DNA of 7,983 nucleotides, from assembly GCA_002358855.1 (NCBI GenBank), contig DEPQ01000085.1, forward strand, positions 207 through 8,189, given 5' to 3'. Each line of letters opens with the position of its first letter. The stretch's first letter is position 1. This DNA is from Bacteroidales bacterium UBA3388 (GTDB taxonomy: Bacteria; Bacteroidota; Bacteroidia; Bacteroidales; P3). Of the stretch, positions 1 to 6,624 are shown in pieces. The notes beneath the pieces were generated by a model. It saw nothing but the letters and a program-made list of their open reading frames with translations. It made no database searches and had not been told where the DNA came from. The translations under genes were made by a program, and so were the position numbers.

Positions 1-62
1 ACGGGAAATATTTGGCAAGCGGTTCATGGAACGGAACCGTTAAAATCTGGGGCGTAGAGTAA
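1..62 (+). CDS. C-terminal end of a WD40-repeat protein (partial)
   Basis: Only the last 19 complete codons are in the window, read from base 3 and ending at TAA 60-62; the start lies upstream of base 1. The peptide contains LASGSWNGTVKIWGVE, which matches the end of a WD40 propeller blade (the consensus has S-G-S-W-D-G-T-V-K-I-W-D). WD40 propellers are protein-interaction platforms. What this one binds, its full length and its location cannot be told from one blade. The reading ends just after the final blade, as expected where the last strand closes the propeller. The two other forward frames also stop quickly, but neither gives a recognisable peptide. It converges with porQ and shares a terminator hairpin with it. 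Confidence 0.8.
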   Translation, partial: GKYLASGSWNGTVKIWGVE

Positions 63-85
63 GTCCTGTGTATATAACTCAAAGA

Positions 86-130
86 AAAACGCTCGTGAGT
101 CTTTGAAATATTTTGACAAACGAGCGTTTT
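86..130. terminator. Bidirectional terminator between convergent genes
   Basis: AAAACGCTCG (86-95) and CGAGCGTTTT (121-130) form a perfect 10-bp stem, with one more T-A pair at 96/120 and a loop of about 23 nt. On the plus strand the stem is followed by a T-rich run (127-160) and would end the WD40 gene. On the minus strand the other flank reads as GTTTTTCTTTG and would end porQ, whose stop codon is at 156-158. The loop is longer than in a textbook terminator but can pair further inside (TTTG 102-105 with CAAA 117-120). Confidence 0.8.
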
Positions 131-155
131 ATTTTTTTCTTTCTTTGCTTTATTT

Positions 156-1181
156 TTAAATCTTAATTATAAGGCTGATGTAATTAGGGGCTCCGTAGCG
201 GTGATATTCGTTTCGTGAGTAGCAAAGACGGAAACGTGAGTAGTTTATACCGATTCCGTAGGATAAACCTGCGGCTGAGAATGCGTCATTTATGCTCATT
301 TCTCTGTTTTGTTTCCATGAATAGCCTGCTGCTAAGTAAAAATATTCTGATGGTGTGATTTCTACCCCTATTTGAAAGTGTCGGAATGCATTGTCAAGGA
401 TTCCAACAAATTTATTTTCTTTTGTAACCTCTCCGTTAAGGTCTATTTCGTCTCTTGGGTTCAATGGATCGTCTTCTCTAAGGTTCCATTTGTGTAGGTT
501 GGTAATTGCGGCGTATATTGTCAAGGGTGCGTGTGCTAATTTCTTGCTTGCTGCGAGTTGAAGGTCAAATGGGAGGGAGAAGTCTTGGTTTGCAAAGGTT
601 TTTATTTGCTTTCCCATATTTCTTGCCATAAGTGAAACAGCCCAAGTGCGATCGGTCGATTGGTAACTTGCGGCAAGGTCTATTGCTAAAGCGAAAGAAT
701 TGTAACTTTCGTATTGTGAGAAAACGGGTTTTAGGTTTGCTCCTATGTAAACGTTGCTATCTAACATTTTTCCCCATGAAAGCGTGAATACATAGTCGGC
801 TGCGTTGAATTTTCCGACTACATCTCCGTTTTCTTCTGTCATATCAAAACTGCCATAGTTTAAGTATTGTAGTCCAAAGGCTAAACTGCCAATTTTATTC
901 AAATTGTGGCTGTATGCTAATGAGGCTTGGTTGATGCCAGAAAAAAGACTTGTGTAGGTAAGACCTATATCGTTGTGATTTTCTTGGCTAAGGGTTGCAG
1001 GATTGTTAATGACTGCGGTTATGTCATCGCTGAAACAAGGTAGAAAATCCATTCCTAATGCTGCTGTCTTTGCGGAAGAATGCAAGGATAGTACGGAATA
1101 AACTGCACTACCGCCTGTTTGTGCTTTGATTGAAAGACTTGATATTATCAGTATGCTGATTGCTAAAAAATATTTCTTCAT
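156..1181 (-). CDS. porQ: Type IX secretion system outer-membrane protein PorQ
   Basis: A 341-residue protein of the usual PorQ length. Residues 1-21 are a signal peptide (MKK, a hydrophobic core, then SIKAQ). The mature start GGSAVYSVLSLHSSAKTAALG matches the family pattern in which GG-S-x-Y-x-F-L is followed by S-A-[RK]-x-A-A-L-G. Further family-like blocks are INNPATL near 59-65, the FNAADYVFTLSWGKM segment, NMGKQIK, LPFDLQLAASKKLAHAPL and a tail of alternating beta strands ending in ISLIIKI, as in outer-membrane barrels. Known role: with PorU, PorV and PorZ it belongs to the attachment complex that processes cargo C-terminal domains at the surface. The gene lies directly downstream of a T9SS cargo gene, but a terminator separates them. 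The start ATG 1179-1181 has an A/T-only leader without Shine-Dalgarno, normal in this phylum. I found no TAnnTTTG box in the 100 bp upstream, so its promoter is unresolved. This part of the window looks richer in GC than the Bat operon. Confidence 0.88.
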   Translation of the reverse strand: MKKYFLAISILIISSLSIKAQTGGSAVYSVLSLHSSAKTAALGMDFLPCFSDDITAVINNPATLSQENHNDIGLTYTSLFSGINQASLAYSHNLNKIGSLAFGLQYLNYGSFDMTEENGDVVGKFNAADYVFTLSWGKMLDSNVYIGANLKPVFSQYESYNSFALAIDLAASYQSTDRTWAVSLMARNMGKQIKTFANQDFSLPFDLQLAASKKLAHAPLTIYAAITNLHKWNLREDDPLNPRDEIDLNGEVTKENKFVGILDNAFRHFQIGVEITPSEYFYLAAGYSWKQNREMSINDAFSAAGLSYGIGINYSRFRLCYSRNEYHRYGAPNYISLIIKI

Positions 1182-1230
1182 AATATTATTATAACTAAAA
1201 AAAATATTTCTTATTGTTGTTGTTATAAAA

Positions 1231-1264
1231 AAATAGGACGAAGTTTTGCAACCTCGTCCTATTT
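1231..1264 (-). terminator. Rho-independent terminator of the T9SS cargo gene
   Basis: AAATAGGACGA (1231-1241) and TCGTCCTATTT (1254-1264) form a perfect 11-bp stem. Inside the loop, GTT (1243-1245) can pair with AAC (1250-1252) around a 4-nt loop. Read on the minus strand, the stem starts about 18 nt after the stop codon at 1282-1284 and is followed by a run of T (complement of 1225-1236). The plus-strand side is also T-rich (1266-1280), but no plus-strand gene ends here. It should isolate porQ from the upstream gene. Confidence 0.85.
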
Positions 1265-1281
1265 CGTTTTTTATTTTTTTA

Positions 1282-4200
1282 TTATTGAACTATCAATTTA
1301 GCTGCTTGAGATGTGCTGTTTGTTATGATTTGTATCATATAAACTCCTTTTTCTAAGCCTGTCAATGATATTTCTTGTGTGTGTAATCCTGCGCTTTGAC
1401 GTCCTTTTTCTAAACTTGAAATCATTCTTCCGTTCATATCAAATATGTTAAGAGTAACGTTTGAAGCTGAATTTAAGCTATAGCTCAATGTTGTTCTGTT
1501 TTGAGCTGGGTTTGGATATAAATCAAAGCTTGTTGTTGCTAATTGTTCTACTGAATTTAAGCTTACAGGTTCTGGTCTTTCTTCTGCAATATTGTCATAG
1601 TTCATAAATAAACCTTTTCCGTAAGTTGCAGCATAGATTGCTCCTGGATATTTTGTTTCGCTATAAACGTTGTTTTGTGCGTTTGTTGCAATGTAAGTAG
1701 TAAATTGTACAGATGGTAAATTAGCTGTTTGTTGGAATAAGTCATATACAGGGATTGTTGGGAAGTTTTCTTCTTTTGTCCAAACAACATTTGATGCTGT
1801 GTAGTCTGTTGTTTTGTAAACTCCGTCATCTGTTCCAACATATACTGTTTTTCCATCAGTGCTTACTTTTTCTACTAATGCTGTGTAAACAGGTTTTTGA
1901 ATATTTTCTCCTAATGATATTTCTGTGAATGTAATGTCTTCAACGTTTTCTGCTGTTAGGTTTTCTACTCTGTAAATGTTTGCTCCTGGTGCATAACCTT
2001 GTAATGTAATGATTGCAGTTGAAGCATCGTCAGCATAAACTATTGAAGATATACTTCTTTCATATGATGCTATTTCATTTAATGTAAAGTTTGATGGGTC
2101 AGCTGTTGTTCCTAAGAATTTAGTCAAATCACTTAAATTGTGTTGATTTAGACCTGTTACTCTATATAATTTAGTTGTTGCAGGTGTGGTGTTAGTTTTA
2201 TCTATATCTACTGAGAATAACACAGTGTTTCCATCGTTTGATGGAGCAATAGAACGTATTTGACTTCTACCTTCTTCTGTTGAAGAGAAGTTAAATAGTT
2301 TTACCCAAGGAAGTGAGTTAGGGTTGTTTGTTTGGAAAGTTTTTGTAAAGTTCATTGCTTCATTACAAACATACAATCCATTAGTTCCTCCAATGAATAA
2401 TCTGGTTCTTATAGGACATACCACTTGTATTGCTGTATCTTGTGTTGTCATAAAATCTAATACTTCTTCTCCGGTGTATTCTGATGTGATTGTTCCAAAT
2501 TCTTCTGCTGTGAAAATATAGAAGAATGGATATCCAAGGTTATTACTTTGAACTAATGCAGAGTCTCCTGCTTTCAATTCAAATCCGTGACTGTAAGCAT
2601 AATTTGTTCCGTTTCTTCTAATTGTAAGTTTATCATTTAATTTTAAGAAAACTGTATCTCTTGTTGCTTCTGGTGCATCAAATGATTCCCAATAAGCCAT
2701 TGGTGTAATAAATGGAGACTTATCAGGAGATTTTGTTACGTTTCCGTGCATAAATGAAAGGTTTCTTTCTGAACCATAGTTCCAAGTTTGGTCATTTATA
2801 GTTTCATAATCGTTGTTATCACTATATGTTCTTGTGATTGCCATATAAGGTCTTGCTAAAACAACAGGTTTTTTAACTTGTGGCAATGTTTGATGTATTG
2901 CAGATGCAAGAACATTACCTCCTGTTTGTGATGCTATATCTGTTGAATAAGGAGCAACTAAGTCAGCAATTGCAGTGTATCCTGCACTATTAGGAGACCA
3001 AATTGTTTCTGCTGATTTTAATTCTGTGCTTGGAGTTGGAATGTAACTTATTGCATTACTTTGTGCTGCTCCAAATACAGCTCCGTCATTTGTTGAAGCT
3101 ATATTATAGTATTGTGAACTTATTAATCCTTTGTTGCAAGCGTGCCATTGTGTGAATTGAGTTAATGGATCTTTTCTGTAAATGTAAACTCCTCCATCTG
3201 TTGCAAGGTAAATCTTTAATGAGTCTTCTGCTGTTTGAGGATTTGGATCAAATGCTATTGCATGAATTCCTGGAGATACATATAATCCACTGTTTCTTTC
3301 ATACATGCTACTTGCTATTGTGTTGTAATAGAAGATAGGATCGTTGTTTGCATCAAATCCAGATACAACTTCTCCTCCTGCCGCATAAATAAATTCTTCA
3401 TCTCTATCGTTGATTGCAATAGACATACCTTCTGCTGTGTTAAGGTATAAAGAACCTGATGTGGCAACTTGCCAACCTTGTTCAACTTGTCTATAAATAG
3501 CTTCGTTTAGATAATAACCTTGTCCTGTGTATTTATAGTATCTTGTCAATGCATAAAGTTTATCTGGATTGTTTATGCAGAAAGATAATTCTATTCTATC
3601 AATAAAATCTTCATTACTCAAACCAATAGATTGTTTTGTTAAAGAATTAGAAAAATCAGAGTTTGCATTGTCCGCTACTGCTACAGCGGCATCACCAGTA
3701 AATACATAAGCAACTGCTATTTTGCCAGTAGTAGAAACTTTTATGTCTGTAATATTAACCATAGTGTTGCCTGCAATAGACACAGTAGACCAAGTGCCAT
3801 TTTCATACACTTTTAATCCACCGTTTTTTGTTGCAACAAATAATTTACCGCCCACAAACGCCATATCATTTATATAACTCCACTCGTTAGCAATGTCATA
3901 TTTTTCTGGAGATGTGCCTTCCATTTGAGTGAAAGAAATATTGTTTGCAACAAATTGATATTTTTCTTCGTCTGTTTGAAGGTTTGATGCCCAATTCTTT
4001 TCAAATGTGCTCGATTCATAAACGCCATTTCCAATTAAACCTGTTTTGAAGTGTTTTTTTCCAGCGTTATCTTCTGAATAATAACCTTCTCCTGTTCCTA
4101 CGTAAAGTTTTCCGTTTTCATCTTGTGCGATTGCTGTTGCTACATAAGAACGGTTTGTGCCTTCTCCAAGAGGAATTTCTTGCCAATTATTTCCATCGTT

Positions 4201-4443
4201 CACACTTACAAATAATCCGCCAGCAGGAGAACACGCATAGATTACGCCATCGTTGAATTTATCAAACATTATGGTACGTACACGTCCTGCTACGTTGTTT
4301 GGTCCTATTTGATGCCAGCCTGTGATAACTGGATCAGTAGTTTCTTCTCCTTCTCCTTCTACGAATGGAGTAGCCTTAGCTGGAGCGAAAGCTCCAACAA
4401 GAAAGAACACTGCTAAACTTAAGAGTAACTTTCTGCTTTTCAT
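1282..4443 (-). CDS. Secreted beta-propeller protein with type A T9SS sorting domain
   Basis: 1053 residues in three parts. Residues 1-24 are a signal peptide (MKSRK, hydrophobic core, PAKA before Thr25), followed by a short acidic linker. The body, about 40-950, is beta-rich with BNR/sortilin-like propeller repeats: GPNNVAGRV at 47-55, IYACSPAGGLFVSVNDG near 68-84, YVGTGEG at 114-120, IYLATDGGVYIYR mid-protein, VYVGTDDGVYKTTD near 867-880 and IYAATYGKGLF near 936-946. The last 80 residues or so are a type A sorting domain, with LYPNPA at 975-980, then an NGRM turn, then GVYMIQI. The protein should cross the inner membrane by Sec, cross the outer membrane by T9SS, and be processed and anchored or released at the surface. 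PorQ, encoded next, belongs to that processing complex. No catalytic motif was recognised; adhesion, polymer binding or glycoside hydrolysis are all possible, and BNR-like repeats alone do not decide. Start ATG 4441-4443 fits the signal peptide and a good promoter upstream. Confidence 0.88.
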   Translation of the reverse strand: MKSRKLLLSLAVFFLVGAFAPAKATPFVEGEGEETTDPVITGWHQIGPNNVAGRVRTIMFDKFNDGVIYACSPAGGLFVSVNDGNNWQEIPLGEGTNRSYVATAIAQDENGKLYVGTGEGYYSEDNAGKKHFKTGLIGNGVYESSTFEKNWASNLQTDEEKYQFVANNISFTQMEGTSPEKYDIANEWSYINDMAFVGGKLFVATKNGGLKVYENGTWSTVSIAGNTMVNITDIKVSTTGKIAVAYVFTGDAAVAVADNANSDFSNSLTKQSIGLSNEDFIDRIELSFCINNPDKLYALTRYYKYTGQGYYLNEAIYRQVEQGWQVATSGSLYLNTAEGMSIAINDRDEEFIYAAGGEVVSGFDANNDPIFYYNTIASSMYERNSGLYVSPGIHAIAFDPNPQTAEDSLKIYLATDGGVYIYRKDPLTQFTQWHACNKGLISSQYYNIASTNDGAVFGAAQSNAISYIPTPSTELKSAETIWSPNSAGYTAIADLVAPYSTDIASQTGGNVLASAIHQTLPQVKKPVVLARPYMAITRTYSDNNDYETINDQTWNYGSERNLSFMHGNVTKSPDKSPFITPMAYWESFDAPEATRDTVFLKLNDKLTIRRNGTNYAYSHGFELKAGDSALVQSNNLGYPFFYIFTAEEFGTITSEYTGEEVLDFMTTQDTAIQVVCPIRTRLFIGGTNGLYVCNEAMNFTKTFQTNNPNSLPWVKLFNFSSTEEGRSQIRSIAPSNDGNTVLFSVDIDKTNTTPATTKLYRVTGLNQHNLSDLTKFLGTTADPSNFTLNEIASYERSISSIVYADDASTAIITLQGYAPGANIYRVENLTAENVEDITFTEISLGENIQKPVYTALVEKVSTDGKTVYVGTDDGVYKTTDYTASNVVWTKEENFPTIPVYDLFQQTANLPSVQFTTYIATNAQNNVYSETKYPGAIYAATYGKGLFMNYDNIAEERPEPVSLNSVEQLATTSFDLYPNPAQNRTTLSYSLNSASNVTLNIFDMNGRMISSLEKGRQSAGLHTQEISLTGLEKGVYMIQIITNSTSQAAKLIVQ

Positions 4444-4498
4444 AACTTACTTTTCTTTATTTCTAAATATTATTAAATTTTTCACACTTTTAAGTCGG

Positions 4499-4531
4499 CA
4501 AAAGTACAAAAAAATAATAACGCACCAAAAT
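4499..4531 (-). promoter_or_regulatory. Bacteroidota-type promoter of the T9SS cargo gene
   Basis: Read on the minus strand, TACTTTTG (complement of 4499-4506) matches the -7 consensus TAnnTTTG. An ATTTTGG stretch (complement of 4525-4531) supplies the -33 TTG. The spacer between TTG (4526-4528) and the -7 box is exactly 19 nt (4507-4525), the expected distance for the major sigma factor of this phylum. Transcription would start roughly 50 nt before the ATG at 4443. Confidence 0.75.
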
Positions 4532-4547
4532 ATTTTAACCAAAAAAT

Positions 4548-4619
4548 CAAAGAAATAAAAAAATAAAACAAAGAAATAATTTCTTAATTCAAAGAAATAT
4601 TTTACTAAAACAAAGAATT
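4548..4619. repeat. Four 21-bp-phased CAAAGAA(A/T)T repeats
   Basis: CAAAGAAAT occurs at 4548-4556, 4569-4577 and 4590-4598, and CAAAGAATT at 4611-4619. All four starts are exactly 21 bp apart, about two helical turns, so the copies face the same side of the DNA. The 12 bp between cores are A/T-rich and less conserved. The second unit also holds a near-perfect palindrome (AAGAAAT, one base, ATTTCTT; 4571-4585), and another inverted ATTTCTT lies at 4628-4634. The array ends about 15 bp before the putative moxR -7 box and begins about 17 bp upstream of the -33 box of the divergent gene. Possible roles are a regulator binding array or bent DNA; chance in AT-rich sequence is not excluded. Confidence 0.7.
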
Positions 4620-4633
4620 ATTTTAATATTTCT

Positions 4634-4641
4634 TAACTTTG
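4634..4641 (+). promoter_or_regulatory. Putative -7 box of the moxR/bat operon promoter
   Basis: TAACTTTG matches TAnnTTTG. No TTG is found at the expected 19-nt distance upstream, where the fourth CAAAG repeat lies instead, so the promoter may be weak or depend on an activator. Transcription would begin near 4647 and give a leader of about 70 nt. The leader holds an A/T hairpin (TTTTTAC 4679-4685 with GTAAAAA 4690-4696). Confidence 0.55.
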
Positions 4642-4716
4642 CAGGTTGAAGTTTATAATAAATAGAGGTGAAACAGCGTTTTTACTCTTGTAAAAAGTGA
4701 TTTATACTATATAATT

Positions 4717-5703
4717 ATGGATATAATAGAATTAAATAAAAGAATTGAACAAGAAAGTGCTTTTGTTGATGCGATGACTCTTGAAATGTCAAAAGTTATC
4801 GTAGGACAAAAAAATATGGTTGAAAGATTGATAATTGCATTATTGGCAGATGGACATATATTACTTGAAGGTGTTCCAGGATTAGCAAAAACACAAGCAA
4901 TAACTGCTTTGGCTAAAACAATAAATGCTAAGTTTAGCAGAATACAATTCACGCCAGATTTATTGCCAGCAGACGTTACAGGAACAATGATTTACTCTCA
5001 AAGAGATGAAGCATTCACTGTAAAAAAAGGACCTGTGTTTTCCAATTTTGTTTTAGCAGATGAAATCAACCGAGCACCAGCAAAAGTTCAATCAGCATTG
5101 TTAGAAGCGATGCAAGAGCGTCAAGTAACAATCGGAGAAGAGACTTACAGATTAGAAGAGCCTTTTTTAGTGCTTGCAACTCAAAACCCAATTGAACAAG
5201 AAGGAACTTATAATCTTCCAGAAGCGGAATTAGATAGATTTTTAATGAAGCTTACAGTTTCTTATCCAACAGCAGAAGAAGAAATGCAAATTGTAAAAAC
5301 AATGGGAAAAGCTGGGGAAGTTACTGTAAATCAAATTTTAGATGCAAAAACAATTAAAAAGTTTAAATCCTTAGTTGATGCAATTGTTTGTGATGAAAAA
5401 ATTATCGAGTATATTGTAAAAATTATTTCAGTAACTCGTCCGTCAGAAAAAAAATCTTCAGAATATGATATTACAAGATACATTACTTTTGGTGCTTCAC
5501 CTCGTGCAGGAATTGCTATGTTGCAATGTGCAAAAGTTACAGCGTTACTTGCAGGTCGTTCCTTTGTTTTACCAGAAGATATAAAAGTTGTTGCTCCATT
5601 AGTTTTGCGTCATCGTATTGTGCTTTCTTATGAAGCTGCCGCTGATGGCATTACTTCAGATGAAATTATTTCTAGAATATTGGATTTTGTTCCACTTCCA
5701 TAA
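4717..5703 (+). CDS. MoxR-family AAA+ ATPase
   Basis: 328 residues, the usual MoxR length, with all the family motifs in order: Walker A GVPGLAKT (52-59), the MoxR signature FTPDLLPADVTG (78-89), Walker B FVLADE (111-116) followed by INRAPAKVQSALLEAMQERQ, sensor 1 ATQNP (154-158), the arginine-finger block ELDRF (171-175) and sensor 2 GASPRAG (259-265). It should be an active cytoplasmic hexameric ATPase. In related systems MoxR proteins act as chaperones for vWA-domain partners, and two MIDAS-bearing proteins are encoded downstream. It is the first gene of the operon, with the DUF58 gene 11 nt later. The start ATG 4717 has no nearby Shine-Dalgarno. No in-frame ATG, GTG or TTG lies between it and an upstream stop (4669-4671), so this start is well fixed. 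It is often annotated simply as moxR. Confidence 0.95.
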   Translation: MDIIELNKRIEQESAFVDAMTLEMSKVIVGQKNMVERLIIALLADGHILLEGVPGLAKTQAITALAKTINAKFSRIQFTPDLLPADVTGTMIYSQRDEAFTVKKGPVFSNFVLADEINRAPAKVQSALLEAMQERQVTIGEETYRLEEPFLVLATQNPIEQEGTYNLPEAELDRFLMKLTVSYPTAEEEMQIVKTMGKAGEVTVNQILDAKTIKKFKSLVDAIVCDEKIIEYIVKIISVTRPSEKKSSEYDITRYITFGASPRAGIAMLQCAKVTALLAGRSFVLPEDIKVVAPLVLRHRIVLSYEAAADGITSDEIISRILDFVPLP

Positions 5704-5714
5704 GATAGATTATT

Positions 5715-6596
5715 ATGCAAAATTTTTTATCAGGAAATAAGGATTCTCTTTCAAAAAAAGCATCATACTTGCGTTTTTCTGCAAAAACTCTTGTGGAAAA
5801 TCTAAAATTAGGAAGCTTTAGATCTTTGTACAAAGGACAAGGCGTTGAGTTTTCTGGTGTTAGAGAATATTTGCGTGGTGATGATGTTCGTGCAATTGAT
5901 TGGAATGTTACTGCAAGAATGGGTCGTCCTTATGTAAAAGTTTTTGACGAAGAACATGAATTACAAATCTTTTTGGTCGTAGATAGATCTGCTTCTATGT
6001 TTTGTGGTGTAAATGGCATTGTAAAATATGAAACAGTTGCAGAAACTGCTGCGTTATTAGCGCTTGTTGCAGAAGCATCAGCAAGTCCCATTGGCGCAGT
6101 TTTTTTTGATGGCGAAATTCATTTTTCATGCAAACCTGCAAGTGGCAAAGAACGAACTATGTTGTTACTTTCCAAGTTGGATAAAGTAGAAAAAATAAAA
6201 GAAGGTTCAGTTCTTGCAAATGCAATTCAAGGTGCTACAAAATTATTAAAAAATCGCTCACTAGTTTTTGTTATTTCTGATTTTAGAAGTGCAGGGTGGG
6301 AAGAACCGTTTAAACTTCTTGCACAAAAAAATGATGTTGTAGCTTTAAGAGTAACAGATACTTTTGATTTTGAATTGCCAGATATGGGGTCTGTTCCTTT
6401 TGTTGATAGTGAGACTGGTATTTCTTGTGTTTTACCGACATCCACAGAAGGATTAAAATCAGCATGGAAAGAAGATTTTAAATATCGAACGCAAAAATGG
6501 AAAGATTTTTGTATTCGTCATGGAGCTTCTCCTCTGTCAATTTCTACAGAAGAAGATGTTGTAAGAGTTTTATCTTCATTCTTTTTGGGGAATTAA
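5715..6596 (+). CDS. DUF58 protein with vWA-like MIDAS motif
   Basis: 293 residues, typical of the soluble DUF58 proteins found beside moxR. The DUF58 signature is clear: GQGVEFSGVREYLRGDDVRA at 41-60, then IDWNVTARMGRPYVK at 61-75. It is followed by a vWA-like fold whose metal site DRSAS (DxSxS, 90-94) is intact, and ISDF at 187-190 on a later strand. There is no signal peptide or membrane segment, so it is probably cytoplasmic or peripheral. Its likely partner is the MoxR ATPase encoded 11 nt upstream; the two are almost always paired in bacteria. The exact biochemical role of DUF58 proteins in Bat-type operons is not established. Start ATG 5715 is followed by an N-terminus of the length normal for the family. 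Confidence 0.92.
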   Translation: MQNFLSGNKDSLSKKASYLRFSAKTLVENLKLGSFRSLYKGQGVEFSGVREYLRGDDVRAIDWNVTARMGRPYVKVFDEEHELQIFLVVDRSASMFCGVNGIVKYETVAETAALLALVAEASASPIGAVFFDGEIHFSCKPASGKERTMLLLSKLDKVEKIKEGSVLANAIQGATKLLKNRSLVFVISDFRSAGWEEPFKLLAQKNDVVALRVTDTFDFELPDMGSVPFVDSETGISCVLPTSTEGLKSAWKEDFKYRTQKWKDFCIRHGASPLSISTEEDVVRVLSSFFLGN

Positions 6597-6612
6597 TGTT
6601 TTTATAAACATT
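6595..6612 (+). other. Small intercistronic hairpin
   Basis: AATGTTT (6595-6601) and AAACATT (6606-6612) form a perfect 7-bp stem with the loop TTAT. The hairpin begins within the stop codon of the DUF58 gene and fills most of the gap before the next start. With a single G-C pair and no long T run after it, it is a poor terminator. It may be an RNA processing or translation-tuning element, or chance. Confidence 0.35.
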
Positions 6613-6624
6613 TGATTAAGGAAT

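Noticed and set aside
1602..1856. 84-codon minus-strand ORF inside the T9SS cargo gene
   Set aside because: Shifted-frame shadow of the 1053-residue gene; Gln/Thr-rich low-complexity peptide with no domain.
2324..2521. 65-codon plus-strand ORF opposite the T9SS cargo gene
   Set aside because: Antisense to a well-supported coding region, with no promoter or recognisable product.
4322..4558. 78-codon plus-strand ORF over the start of the cargo gene and the divergent region
   Set aside because: Antisense to the signal peptide region, then runs through the promoter and repeats; its Lys/Phe-rich tail reflects base composition.
4668..4700. 10-codon GTG mini-ORF in the moxR leader as a real gene
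   Set aside because: The only ribosome-binding-like sequence overlaps its own start codon, and nothing else supports translation; kept only as a finding.
4444..4716. CRISPR array or insertion-sequence ends as explanation of the repeats
   Set aside because: A 21-bp period with 9-bp cores and A/T filler is far too short for CRISPR, and there is no transposase, terminal inverted repeat or target duplication.
4707..4952. 81-codon minus-strand ORF opposite the start of moxR
   Set aside because: Overlaps the invariant Walker A region on the other strand; a shadow.
6227..6445. 72-codon minus-strand ORF inside the DUF58 gene
   Set aside because: Antisense shadow of a conserved gene, with no supporting signals.
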